Below, in pieces: positions 24,511 to 32,342 of a stretch of DNA of 34,599 bases. Both the position numbers and the translations under genes were made by a program. The stretch spans positions 1-34,599 of the forward strand of contig JAHBYY010000049.1 of assembly GCA_019635715.1 (NCBI GenBank), in the 5' to 3' direction. Each line of letters opens with the position of its first letter. Position 1 is the first letter of the stretch. Under the pieces are notes generated by a model, which saw only the letters and a list, made by a program, of their open reading frames with translations, was not told the origin of the DNA and did no database searches. The stretch is from Rhizobiaceae bacterium. Lineage in GTDB: Bacteria > Pseudomonadota > Alphaproteobacteria > Rhizobiales > Rhizobiaceae.

Positions 24511-24951
24511 TCACCGCCGCGGCGGGATCGAATAGGTGCCGGTGGCATGTGCCACCGTCCGGCCTTCGGCCAGGATGTCGATGTCGAACACCATCAGGCT
24601 GCGGCCGAGCTTCAGGATGCGGCACTCTCCGTCGATCGGCCCGGCCTCCGCCTTGCGCATGAAGTTGATGCTGAGATTGACCGTCACCGACAGGGCGTCG
24701 GGGCCGGCATGCGACAGCACGCAGGCGTAGCCGCCGATGTCCGCCAGCGTGAACAGCGACGGTCCCGAGACCGTTCCGCCCGGCCGGAAGTGCCGCTGGT
24801 CGGCGTTCAGCCGGACACGGCAGCCACCCGGATGCACGTCGACCACTTCGTAGGTCGTCGAACCCTCGTTGAGCTGCGGATAGGCTTTCGCCATCAGCGC
24901 ATTGACCTCGGCGGCATCCATCACTGGCAGGAGCCCGGATTGTTGCGGCAT
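24511..24951 (-). CDS. PaaI-family hotdog thioesterase
   Basis: A hotdog-fold acyl-CoA thioesterase. From ATG 24951 it has 146 aa. The PaaI-type core is visible: RHFRPGGTVSGPSLFTLADIGGYACVLS with the catalytic-region Gly and Asp, TVNLSINFMRKAEAGPI, and HATGTYSIP at the end. I chose ATG 24951 because GGGAGG lies 4 nt upstream; ATG 25014 and 24969 are in frame but less well placed. It is divergent from the enoyl-CoA hydratase gene, another CoA-ester enzyme, with about 140 bp between that must hold both promoters. The substrate is unknown. Confidence 0.85.
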   Translation of the reverse strand: MPQQSGLLPVMDAAEVNALMAKAYPQLNEGSTTYEVVDVHPGGCRVRLNADQRHFRPGGTVSGPSLFTLADIGGYACVLSHAGPDALSVTVNLSINFMRKAEAGPIDGECRILKLGRSLMVFDIDILAEGRTVAHATGTYSIPPRR

Positions 24952-25091
24952 CGGTCCTCCCGGCGGCATCCCTCGTCTGCGCGCTTCGGAGAAAACATCG
25001 GCCGCCCCTGTCAATCAACCCGGGCCATTGCTATTTTTCGGGCAGAGGTGGCATGGCCGCCCGCGCTTGATGCAGCCGAGGAATATCGCCC

Positions 25092-25910
25092 ATGGCCGAA
25101 ATCGTTGCGATTCATCGCGAAGCCGAAGGGCCCGTGATCGCCCAGCGCGACGGCGGCATCTACCGGCTGACACTTGCCAGCCCCCCGGCCAATGCGCTGT
25201 CGCTCGCCGTGATGGAGACGCTTCACCAGCAGATCGAGCACGCCGGTACCGATCCGTCGATCCGCGTCGTCATTCTCGCCGCCCGCGGCAAGGTGTTTTG
25301 TGCCGGGCACGATTTGAAGGAGATGACGGCGCGCCGCGCCGATGCCGACCGCGGCCGCGCCTTCTTCGAGACGACGATGTCGACCTGCGCGACGCTGATG
25401 CAGGCGATCGTGCATTGTCCCAAGCCGGTCATCGCCGAGGTCGACGGGCTGGCGACCGCCGCCGGCCTGCAACTCGTCGCCAGCAGCGATCTGGCCATCG
25501 CCTCGCAGGAGGCGAGCTTCTGCACGCCCGGCGTCAATATCGGCCTGTTCTGCTCGACGCCGATGGTGGCCTTGTCGCGCAACGTCTCGCGCAAGCAGGC
25601 GATGGAGATGCTGCTCACCGGCGAGACGATCGATGCCGCGACGGCCAGGGAGTTCGGGCTCGTCAACCGCGTCGTGCCGCGCGAGTACCTGACTCAAGTT
25701 GTCACGAAATACGCGCAAACCATTGCGTCCAAATCGCCTTTGACCCTGAAGATCGGCAAGGAGGCCTTCTACCGGCAGGCCGAGATGGGCCTGGCCGAGG
25801 CCTATGACTATGCGGCGCGCGTCATGGTCGACAACATGCTGGCGCGCGATGCGGAAGAGGGCATCGGTGCCTTCATCGGCAAGCGCGCCCCGAAATGGAC
25901 GGGCGAGTAA
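25092..25910 (+). CDS. ECHDC3-like enoyl-CoA hydratase/isomerase family protein
   Basis: A 272-aa crotonase-fold protein. The oxyanion-hole regions are present (FCAGHDLKEM, residues 69-78; GLATAAG, 119-125), and GVNIGLFCSTPMVALSRNVSRKQAMEMLLTGE matches the ECHDC3 subgroup. Both classical catalytic glutamates are absent: the positions equivalent to rat hydratase Glu144 and Glu164 are Gln127 and Gly147. So it probably does not hydrate enoyl-CoA in the classical way; other CoA-ester chemistry is possible. GAGGAA lies 7 nt before the ATG. Its TAA overlaps the next ATG (TAATG). Confidence 0.88.
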   Translation: MAEIVAIHREAEGPVIAQRDGGIYRLTLASPPANALSLAVMETLHQQIEHAGTDPSIRVVILAARGKVFCAGHDLKEMTARRADADRGRAFFETTMSTCATLMQAIVHCPKPVIAEVDGLATAAGLQLVASSDLAIASQEASFCTPGVNIGLFCSTPMVALSRNVSRKQAMEMLLTGETIDAATAREFGLVNRVVPREYLTQVVTKYAQTIASKSPLTLKIGKEAFYRQAEMGLAEAYDYAARVMVDNMLARDAEEGIGAFIGKRAPKWTGE

Positions 25911-26329
25911 TGGAACCGCGCATCTCGATCGTCACCCTCGCCGTCGACGATCTCGACCGGCAGGCCGCCTTCTACGAGGCGATGGGGCTGACGCGCCACC
26001 GCATCCGCGACGGCGTCGCCTTCTTCCAGATGGGAGGCGCGATTCTCGGCCTGTTTCCACGCGACAGCGCCGAGGAAGATTCCGGCGTCCGCTTCGGCGA
26101 AGGCGTCTCGAAAGTCTATCTCGCCTACAACACCCGCTCGGACGCCGAGGTGAACGAGGTGCTCGCCCTGTCGGAAAGCTCGGGCGGGCATATCGTCAAG
26201 CCGGCGGGCCGGGCGTTCTGGGGCGGCTGGTACGGCTATTTCGCCGACCCCGAAGGCAATCTCTGGGAGGTCGCCCACAATCCGGACTTCCCAATCGACG
26301 CCGGGGGCCGCATATCGTTGCCGGCATGA
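25910..26329 (+). CDS. VOC-superfamily (glyoxalase-like) protein
   Basis: A 139-aa single-domain vicinal oxygen chelate protein. The beta-alpha-beta-beta-beta units show at ISIVTLAVDDLDRQAAFYEAMGL and VYLAYNTRSDAEVNEVLAL, and the C-terminal motif GYFADPEGNLWEVAHNP carries the Glu metal ligand. The enzyme type (glyoxalase, dioxygenase, isomerase, binding protein) cannot be read. Its start overlaps the hydratase stop (TAATG) and its stop overlaps the next start (ATGA), so the three genes form one coupled unit. Confidence 0.85.
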   Translation: MEPRISIVTLAVDDLDRQAAFYEAMGLTRHRIRDGVAFFQMGGAILGLFPRDSAEEDSGVRFGEGVSKVYLAYNTRSDAEVNEVLALSESSGGHIVKPAGRAFWGGWYGYFADPEGNLWEVAHNPDFPIDAGGRISLPA

Positions 26330-26847
26330 ACCACGATTCCTATTCCAACGAATACATTTCGGGCATCCTCAATTCGGTCAGGACGATCGCCATCGTCGGT
26401 GCCTCGGCCAATGACGTGCGGCCGAGCTTCTTCGTGACGAAATACCTGATCGACAAGGGCTTTACCGTCTTTCCGATCAATCCGGGCCATGCCGGCAAGG
26501 AGATTCTCGGCCGCATGACCTATGCCAGACTGGCCGACGTGCCGGTTGCGATCGACATGGTCGACATCTTCAGGGCATCCGCCGCGGTGCCGCCGATCGT
26601 CGACGAGGCGCTGGCGCTGACGCCGCTGCCGAAGGTCGTCTGGATGCAGCTCACGGTACGCAACGACGAGGCGGCCGCCAAGGCGGAGGCAGCCGGGCTC
26701 AAGGTGGTGATGAACCGCTGCCCGAAGATCGAGTACGGCCGGCTCTCGGGCGAGATCGGCTGGACCGGAGTCAACAGCGGCGTGCTGTCGTCGAAGAAGC
26801 CGATCATGCGCTCCGGCTTCCAGAGTTTTGGCGTCCGCCAGAAATAG
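26326..26847 (+). CDS. CoA-binding domain protein (YccU-like)
   Basis: A 173-aa Rossmann-fold protein of the CoA-binding (CoA_binding_2) family. TIAIVGASANDVRPSFFVTKYLIDKGF is the nucleotide-binding segment (about residues 20-46). VFPINPGHAGKEILGR follows, then the FRASAAVPPIVDEAL and VWMQLTVRNDEAA blocks and the conserved NRCPKIEYGRL with its cysteine. It probably binds CoA or acyl-CoA; no catalysis is established. It is the last gene of the coupled trio. metY begins 145 nt later behind a separate strong ribosome site. Confidence 0.88.
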   Translation: MNHDSYSNEYISGILNSVRTIAIVGASANDVRPSFFVTKYLIDKGFTVFPINPGHAGKEILGRMTYARLADVPVAIDMVDIFRASAAVPPIVDEALALTPLPKVVWMQLTVRNDEAAAKAEAAGLKVVMNRCPKIEYGRLSGEIGWTGVNSGVLSSKKPIMRSGFQSFGVRQK

Positions 26848-26992
26848 TGGAACGGTTTTCCAGTCGGACCGCGCCTGGACGGGACGACGTTTCCGCGCCG
26901 GCGCCGATTGCGAAAAATCTGCTTTGCTTTCGCGGGTGCGGCCCGGCAAAGATAGGCAAATCCGAAGAACGGCATCCTTGGGAGGGACAACG

Positions 26993-28276
26993 GTGACCCA
27001 ACGCACTCCAGGCTTCAACACGCTCGCGGTCCATGCCGGCGCCAAGCCGGACCCGGCGACCGGCGCCCGCGCCACGCCGATCTACCAGACCACCTCCTAC
27101 GTCTTCGACGATGCCGATCACGCCGCCTCGCTGTTCGGGCTCAAGGCCTTCGGCAACATCTATACGCGCATCATGAATCCGACGCAGGCAGTGCTCGAGG
27201 AGCGCATTGCCGCGCTCGAGGGCGGCACCGCGGCGCTGGCGGTGGCGTCCGGACATGCGGCTCAGATGCTGGTCTTCCACACCATCATGCGGCCCGGCGA
27301 CAATTTCGTCGCGGCGCGCCGCCTCTACGGCGGCTCGATCAACCAGTTCGGGCATGCCTTCAAGAATTTCGGCTGGGAGGTCCGCTGGGCCGAGCCGCAC
27401 GATCCGCGCAACTTCGCCTCGCAGATCGACGACCGGACCCGCGCGATCTTCATCGAGAGCCTGGCCAATCCGAACGGCGAGTTCGTCGACATCGCCGGCA
27501 TCGCCGAGGTGGCGCACGCCCACGGCCTGCCGCTGATCGTCGACAATACGCTGGCCTCGCCCTACCTGGTGCGGCCGATCGAGCACGGCGCCGACATCGT
27601 CGTCCACTCGCTGACCAAGTTCATCGGCGGCCACGGCAATTCGATCGGCGGCGTGCTGGTCGACGGCGGCACCTTCGACTGGTCGAAGTCGGGGAACTAC
27701 CCGATGCTGTCGGAGGCGCGGTCCGAATATGGCGGACTGGTCCTGCACGAGACCTTCGGCAACTTCGCCTTCGCCATCGCCGCGCGCGTGCTCGGCCTGC
27801 GCGACTTCGGTCCGGCCATCTCGCCGTTCAACGCGTTCCTGATCCTCACCGGGCTGGAAACCCTGCCGCTGCGCATGCAGCGCCACTGCGACAACGCCCA
27901 GGCCGTCGCCGAATATCTGTCGCGGCACGACAAGGTCGCCTGGGTGTCCTATTCGGGCCTGGCCGGCGACAAGAACCATGCGCTGCAGCAGCAGTATTCA
28001 CCGAACGGCGGGGGTGCCGTCTTCACCTTCGGCTTGAAGGGCGGCTACGAGTCCGGCGTGAAGTTCGTCGAGGGGCTGGAACTGTTCTCGCATCTCGCCA
28101 ATGTCGGCGACACCAAGTCGCTGGTCATCCACCCGGCCTCGACGACGCACCGCCAGCTTTCCGACGAGCAGAAGAAGCTCGCCGGGGCCGGGCCGGAGGT
28201 CGTTCGCCTGTCGGTCGGCATCGAGGACATCGCCGACATCATCGGCGACCTGGAACAGGCGCTGGCCAAGGCCTGA
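26993..28276 (+). CDS. metY: O-acetylhomoserine aminocarboxypropyltransferase (homocysteine synthase)
   Basis: A PLP enzyme that makes homocysteine from O-acetylhomoserine and sulfide by direct sulfhydrylation, in methionine biosynthesis. The 427-aa length fits MetY. The Cys/Met PLP-enzyme family blocks are present: TPIYQTTSYVF, the phosphate-binding YTRIMNPT, DNTLASPYLVRPIEHGADIV and the PLP lysine Lys209 in HSLTKFIGGHG. The HPASTTHRQL block near the C-terminus binds substrate carboxylate. The start is GTG 26993, with GGGAGG 7 nt upstream. No SAM riboswitch is recognisable in the 145-nt leader. The cupin gene begins 2 nt after its stop. Confidence 0.94.
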   Translation: MTQRTPGFNTLAVHAGAKPDPATGARATPIYQTTSYVFDDADHAASLFGLKAFGNIYTRIMNPTQAVLEERIAALEGGTAALAVASGHAAQMLVFHTIMRPGDNFVAARRLYGGSINQFGHAFKNFGWEVRWAEPHDPRNFASQIDDRTRAIFIESLANPNGEFVDIAGIAEVAHAHGLPLIVDNTLASPYLVRPIEHGADIVVHSLTKFIGGHGNSIGGVLVDGGTFDWSKSGNYPMLSEARSEYGGLVLHETFGNFAFAIAARVLGLRDFGPAISPFNAFLILTGLETLPLRMQRHCDNAQAVAEYLSRHDKVAWVSYSGLAGDKNHALQQQYSPNGGGAVFTFGLKGGYESGVKFVEGLELFSHLANVGDTKSLVIHPASTTHRQLSDEQKKLAGAGPEVVRLSVGIEDIADIIGDLEQALAKA

Positions 28277-28278
28277 CC

Positions 28279-28626
28279 ATGACCGACCCGAAATTCCTCG
28301 CCGTAGACACGTCGGCTGACCTTGAGGAGGGCGCTCCCGCCGCCGACCGGGTCATTTCCGGCGCACCGCGGTTCCGCACCTGGAACGTCGAGGAGCAGCC
28401 TGGCGGCCTCTATGCGGGCGTCTGGGAGGCCACGCCCGGCAAATGGGCGGTCTCCTATGACGAATGGGAGTACTGCCACATCCTGTCCGGCGTCTCGGTC
28501 ATCGCCGAAGACGGGGGCGAGGCGCGCACCGTTCGCGCCGGCGACAGCTTCGTGCTGCGGCCGGGCTTCAAGGGAACGTGGGAAGTGCTTGAAACGACGC
28601 GCAAGGAATATGTGATCCGGCTTTGA
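28279..28626 (+). CDS. Cupin domain protein (Cupin_3 / DUF861 type)
   Basis: A 115-aa single-domain cupin. The two motifs are visible in WAVSYDEWEYCHILSGVSVI (about 55-74) and AGDSFVLRPGFKGTWEVLET (about 88-107). The family includes small cupins of unknown role and ureidoglycine-type enzymes. With 2 nt between the metY stop and its ATG, it is almost certainly co-transcribed with metY and perhaps translationally coupled. It converges on the Cys-rich gene. Confidence 0.85.
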   Translation: MTDPKFLAVDTSADLEEGAPAADRVISGAPRFRTWNVEEQPGGLYAGVWEATPGKWAVSYDEWEYCHILSGVSVIAEDGGEARTVRAGDSFVLRPGFKGTWEVLETTRKEYVIRL

Positions 28627-28630
28627 GCCG

Positions 28631-29779
28631 CTATTCCTCGCCCGGCTTCGGCTTGAACGGCTTCGGGCTGCCGGGCCGGTCGACACCGTTGACATAGTCG
28701 GCATGGCGGAGGCTGCTGACGCAGCTCTCGGTCAGTTGGTCGCTGGCGTCGATGATGTCCGCATCCCGCGCCAGGACGTCCTCTTCGCTGGTCTCGTCGC
28801 GATAGAGTTCCGCCAAGAGGTCGAGCGAGGATTGCGGGGTGCCCTGTCTGGTCAGCCCTTCGGCCACGCAGCCGCACAGCGCCATGGCACGGTGCGGCGA
28901 GCCGATCCGGGCGCTGTCGATCACCCAATCCTGGCGGCTGCACGCTTCATAGAAGCCGCGGACGTCGTTTCCACGTGGCGGAAACGCATCGGGCTGTGGC
29001 CATGGCTGCCAGCGGTACAGGATGCGGCAGGCACTCTCGCTCTCCGCGTCCAGTTGTTGCAGTCTCAGCCCCTTTTCGTCGTCGCGCGCCGCCAGCCTGT
29101 CCATGTCGGCCTGGTCTATCCGCCGCGCGCCGAACTGGTAGGCGATGCAACTGCACAGTTCGGCGACGCCGCCCGCCGGATCGGCGGTGTTGGGATTGCT
29201 GGTGTCGGCGAGAAGGGAGGGGGAGGTCGAACACGCCTGCAGGAAGGCGCTGGCGTCCAGGGTGAATTCGGTGATGAGACTTTCCCGTTCGTATCGGTCC
29301 TTGCCGTTCCAGTGCAGGATGCTGGCATCGAATTTCAGCGACTTATGGATGCCGCGATACCACGGCAGCATCTCTATATAAGCCGGCATCACCTTGGTGC
29401 TGTCGCCCAGGCCGGCGATCCGCTCCCGGTAGCGGTCGTCGACGAAGGAATAGAGCCTCGGCTCGCACGCAGGCTCGCCGCACAGCTTCGGGTTGATCGG
29501 ATAGACCAGCAGGTCGGCGATGGTATCCTGATTGGCGTCGACCCACGCCACCAGCACGTCGGCGTCGCCGACGGTCTGGCCGGTCTCCTCGCCGTAGAGC
29601 CGCTTGCCCATCTCGACCCAGTGCGACGGCGCCGACTGCCAGAAGACGCCGTAGAGCGGTAACTCCGCGCTGACGCCCGGCGAGGCCGGCAGGGCCAGCG
29701 CTGCCAGGAGACCCGCTGCGAGGCTGCGCAGTCTGCCGTATTGCCGGCGAATGGTCGATCGTGACAAGGCCGCGTTCAT
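28631..29779 (-). CDS. Exported cysteine-rich protein of unknown function
   Basis: I do not recognise this 382-aa protein. A signal peptide (about residues 1-38, ending SPGVSA) is clear, so it is probably periplasmic. The first half holds YGVFWQSAPSHWVEMGKRLY and a Cys pair (CGEPAC). The second half contains two units with the same cysteine layout: Cys183, 209, 211, 251 and Cys280, 302, 304, 353, that is C-x(21-25)-CxC-x(39-48)-C. The ten cysteines would allow five disulfides. ATG 29779 follows AAGGGG. It lies 34 nt after the cytochrome P450 gene on the same strand and may share its transcript. Confidence 0.75.
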   Translation of the reverse strand: MNAALSRSTIRRQYGRLRSLAAGLLAALALPASPGVSAELPLYGVFWQSAPSHWVEMGKRLYGEETGQTVGDADVLVAWVDANQDTIADLLVYPINPKLCGEPACEPRLYSFVDDRYRERIAGLGDSTKVMPAYIEMLPWYRGIHKSLKFDASILHWNGKDRYERESLITEFTLDASAFLQACSTSPSLLADTSNPNTADPAGGVAELCSCIAYQFGARRIDQADMDRLAARDDEKGLRLQQLDAESESACRILYRWQPWPQPDAFPPRGNDVRGFYEACSRQDWVIDSARIGSPHRAMALCGCVAEGLTRQGTPQSSLDLLAELYRDETSEEDVLARDADIIDASDQLTESCVSSLRHADYVNGVDRPGSPKPFKPKPGEE

Positions 29780-29813
29780 GGCTTCCCCTTCATCGGCGGC
29801 CATTGCGGGCGAC

Positions 29814-31067
29814 TCAGCTCCAGGACACATGCAGTGCCTCCAGCCCATGGAAATGATAGGCATCGCGCAAACGGGCCGGCTGTGCGAGGCGCAGGCGCGG
29901 CAAGCGGTCGAACAGCACCTTCAGTCCGGCCTGCAGCTCCAGCCGCGCCAGCGGCGCGCCGATGCAGAAGTGGATGCCGGCACCGAACGAAACGTTCTTC
30001 TGGTCGGCGCGGCCCGGCCGGAAGGCGGAAGGATCGGCGAAGCCGGCCGGATCGCGATTGGCGGCGCCGAGCAGCAGTGCGACCTGATCGCCGGGGCCGA
30101 GTGCGACCCCATGCGGCAACTCCATCGGTTCATAGACATGCCGGGTGAACATGTGCAGCGGCGCGTCGAAGCGCAGGCACTCCTCGACGGTCGCTTCGGT
30201 CTCCCCCGGTGTCGCGAAGAACCGTCGCGGATCGCCGCCCTGTTCGAGGACGGTCCTGACGGCGTTGCCGGTCTGGTGGACCGTCGCCTCGTGGCCGGCG
30301 TTCAGGATCAGGATGGCCGACGAGACCAGCTCGTCCTCGGAGAGCCGCCCGCCACCCTCCTGCGCCGAGACCAGAACCGACAGGAGGTCGTCGCCGGGTG
30401 CGCTGCGCAGCGCCCGCGCCTGGCCGCGGATGAACCCGGCGAAGGCGTGTGCCGAGGCATTGGCCCGGGCGGCGTCGGTCTGCGTCGGCGCGTGCATGTA
30501 CATCCGCACCATGTCGTTCGACCAGGCCACCAGTTGCGCGCCCGTCTCGGCCGGCAGGCCCATCATCTCGGCGATGATGGTGGCCGGCAGCGGGGTCGCG
30601 AAGTCCGCGAGCAGTTCCGCCCGGCCGGCCGCCTCGAAGCGGTCGATCAGCCGATGCGCCAGCGCCTCGACCGACGGCCGCAGCCTTTCGATCTGCCGCG
30701 ACACGAAGGCCCGGTTCACCAGCCCGCGCAGCCGCGTATGCGCCGGCGGTTCGAGCTCCAGCAGGGACGACGCTTCGGCGCGATCGAAATCGGCGAGATG
30801 CGTGCGGTCGCCCTGCGCCGCGACGCTGGCCATATAGCCGCCGGGCCGCTCGCGCCCCAGCCGACGGTCGCGGAACAGCCGGTTCACCTCGTCGAAGCCG
30901 CAAAAGCACCACATGCCGTACTCTTCCCAGAAGACGGCCCGGGCGTGGTCGTGAAGGAAGGCGTAGAGGGGGTAGGGATCCTGGACGAAGGCCGGCTCGT
31001 GCGGGTCGAGGCTCAGACGGCGGGAGGCGGGATCGAAACGAAGGTAGGATGGTTGCTGACTGGACAT
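29814..31067 (-). CDS. Cytochrome P450
   Basis: A soluble heme monooxygenase of 417 aa, the size of bacterial class I P450s. The heme-binding loop FGAGIHFCIGAPLAR places the axial thiolate at Cys368. The I-helix motif AGHEATVH (257-264) has the acid but no Thr in the classical fifth position (AGHEA, then T). The ExxR pair is Glu296/Arg299. SLLELEPPAHTRLRGLVNRAF is the C-helix region that binds heme propionates. No ferredoxin or reductase gene is nearby, and the substrate is unknown. ATG 31067 (MSSQQPSYLRF) is the natural start; a further upstream start would lie inside a palindromic repeat. Confidence 0.93.
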   Translation of the reverse strand: MSSQQPSYLRFDPASRRLSLDPHEPAFVQDPYPLYAFLHDHARAVFWEEYGMWCFCGFDEVNRLFRDRRLGRERPGGYMASVAAQGDRTHLADFDRAEASSLLELEPPAHTRLRGLVNRAFVSRQIERLRPSVEALAHRLIDRFEAAGRAELLADFATPLPATIIAEMMGLPAETGAQLVAWSNDMVRMYMHAPTQTDAARANASAHAFAGFIRGQARALRSAPGDDLLSVLVSAQEGGGRLSEDELVSSAILILNAGHEATVHQTGNAVRTVLEQGGDPRRFFATPGETEATVEECLRFDAPLHMFTRHVYEPMELPHGVALGPGDQVALLLGAANRDPAGFADPSAFRPGRADQKNVSFGAGIHFCIGAPLARLELQAGLKVLFDRLPRLRLAQPARLRDAYHFHGLEALHVSWS

Positions 31068-31080
31068 GCGTCTCGATCTG

Positions 31081-31149
31081 GAGGCTGTTATGGACTCTGG
31101 ATTGGATTTGACGCCATCAAATCTTGATCCAGAGTCCATGAACAGCCTC
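31081..31149. repeat. 69-bp imperfect palindrome (MITE- or RIME-like)
   Basis: Three nested perfect arm pairs: GAGGCTGTT/AACAGCCTC (31081-31089, 31141-31149), TGGACTCTGGAT/ATCCAGAGTCCA (31091-31102, 31127-31138) and ATTTGA/TCAAAT (31106-31111, 31117-31122). They are separated by bulges of 1-4 nt and a 5-nt loop, giving 27 paired bases. It lies between divergent genes, so a terminator role is unlikely. It is probably a mobile palindromic element, and it sits just upstream of the P450 start. Confidence 0.7.
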
Positions 31150-31241
31150 TAGCCGCAAATCGACGCGCCGGGAAGCGAGGCGATCCGCCTTGCCCATCCG
31201 TATCCTGTGCCGCTATTCAATGTGCAAACAAGGGACGCCTC

Positions 31242-32342
31242 ATGCATGTAGCCGTCGTCGGCGCCGGAATCGCCGGCCTGTCCACCGCCTGGTCGCTGGT
31301 CAAGGCCGGCCATGAGGTGACGCTCGTCGAGCAGGGGCCGATCCCCAATCCGCGCGCCGCGTCCGGCGACCATCATCGCATCATCCGCCGTGCCTACAGC
31401 GCGGCATCCGGCTACGCACCCATGATCGACGAAGCCTACGCCGCCTGGGACGAATTGTGGGCGGATCTCGGCGAAAGCCATCTCGATCCGCGCGGCTTCC
31501 TGTGCGTCTCGCGCGAACAGGGCGACGAGGCGGAAGTCCTGCTGGACGGGCTGAAGGCCGGCGGCTTCCCGTTCGAGCTTGTCGAGCCGGAGGCCGCGGT
31601 TGCGCGTTGGCCGTTCCTGGAGGCCGGAACGTTCCGCTATGCCTATTTCTCGAACGAGGGCGGCGCGCTCCACTGCCGCAAGATCGCCGTCGGGCTGGCG
31701 CGCTGGCTGCGCGACAACGGCGCGAATGTCTACGAGAACAGCCGGGTGGTGGAGGTCGATGCCGCGAAGGGGCGGATCGAGCTCGAGGACGGCAGCGAGA
31801 TCCGCGCCGAGCGGGTCGTGGTGACGGCGGGCGCCTGGGTGCTGAAGCTTTTCCCCGGCCTGGTCTCCGACCTGAAGACCTATCGCACGGCGCTCGCCTA
31901 TGTGGAACCGCCTGCCGATCTCGCGGCGGCCTGGCAGGCGGCGCCGATCATTCTCGACGTCGGCGGAAAGACCGATGGCTATATGATCCCGCCGTCCGGC
32001 GGCGCCGGCATGAAGTTTGGCACCGGACGCCACAGGGTCGAGACCAGCGATGCGGATTGGAACCGCGAACCGATCGACGGCGAGGGGGAGGCGATCCGCG
32101 ACGTCTTCGCACCGCCGATCGCGCGCATCGGCCAATACCGGATCACCGAAGTGGTGACCTGCGCCTACACCTTCACCAGCGACGAGCGGTTCTTCGCGGT
32201 CGAGGATGGCAAGGCGCTGATCGTCTCCGCATGTTCGGGGCATGGCTACAAGTTCGGCGCGGCCGTCGGCAGGCGGGTCGCCGCGGCGGTTGGCAACGGC
32301 GACGTCGAGGGCCTGCTCGAATGGCTGCGGGCAGGAGCCTGA
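31242..32342 (+). CDS. FAD-dependent oxidoreductase, monomeric sarcosine oxidase-like
   Basis: A 366-aa flavoenzyme of the DAO family. The FAD-binding GxGxxG is VVGAGIAGLSTAW (5-17), with VEQGP as the ribose-binding acid. The C-terminal CAYTFTSDERFFAV and SACSGHGYKFG match the covalent-flavin and carboxylate-binding region of monomeric sarcosine oxidase; Cys307 is a candidate for covalent attachment to FAD. The substrate is probably a secondary or N-methyl amino acid, releasing peroxide, but this is not provable here. Its start follows the palindromic element and ACAAGGGACGCCTC. Its TGA abuts the stop of the convergent gene (TGATCA). Confidence 0.88.
   Translation: MHVAVVGAGIAGLSTAWSLVKAGHEVTLVEQGPIPNPRAASGDHHRIIRRAYSAASGYAPMIDEAYAAWDELWADLGESHLDPRGFLCVSREQGDEAEVLLDGLKAGGFPFELVEPEAAVARWPFLEAGTFRYAYFSNEGGALHCRKIAVGLARWLRDNGANVYENSRVVEVDAAKGRIELEDGSEIRAERVVVTAGAWVLKLFPGLVSDLKTYRTALAYVEPPADLAAAWQAAPIILDVGGKTDGYMIPPSGGAGMKFGTGRHRVETSDADWNREPIDGEGEAIRDVFAPPIARIGQYRITEVVTCAYTFTSDERFFAVEDGKALIVSACSGHGYKFGAAVGRRVAAAVGNGDVEGLLEWLRAGA

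Noticed and set aside
26848-26992. SAM riboswitch upstream of metY
   Set aside because: I looked for the SAM-II pseudoknot core and its conserved A-rich end before the ribosome site and did not find it. A covariance-model search would settle this.
26804-27979. Long minus-strand frame over metY
   Set aside because: It is the antisense shadow of metY, which has all PLP-enzyme motifs.
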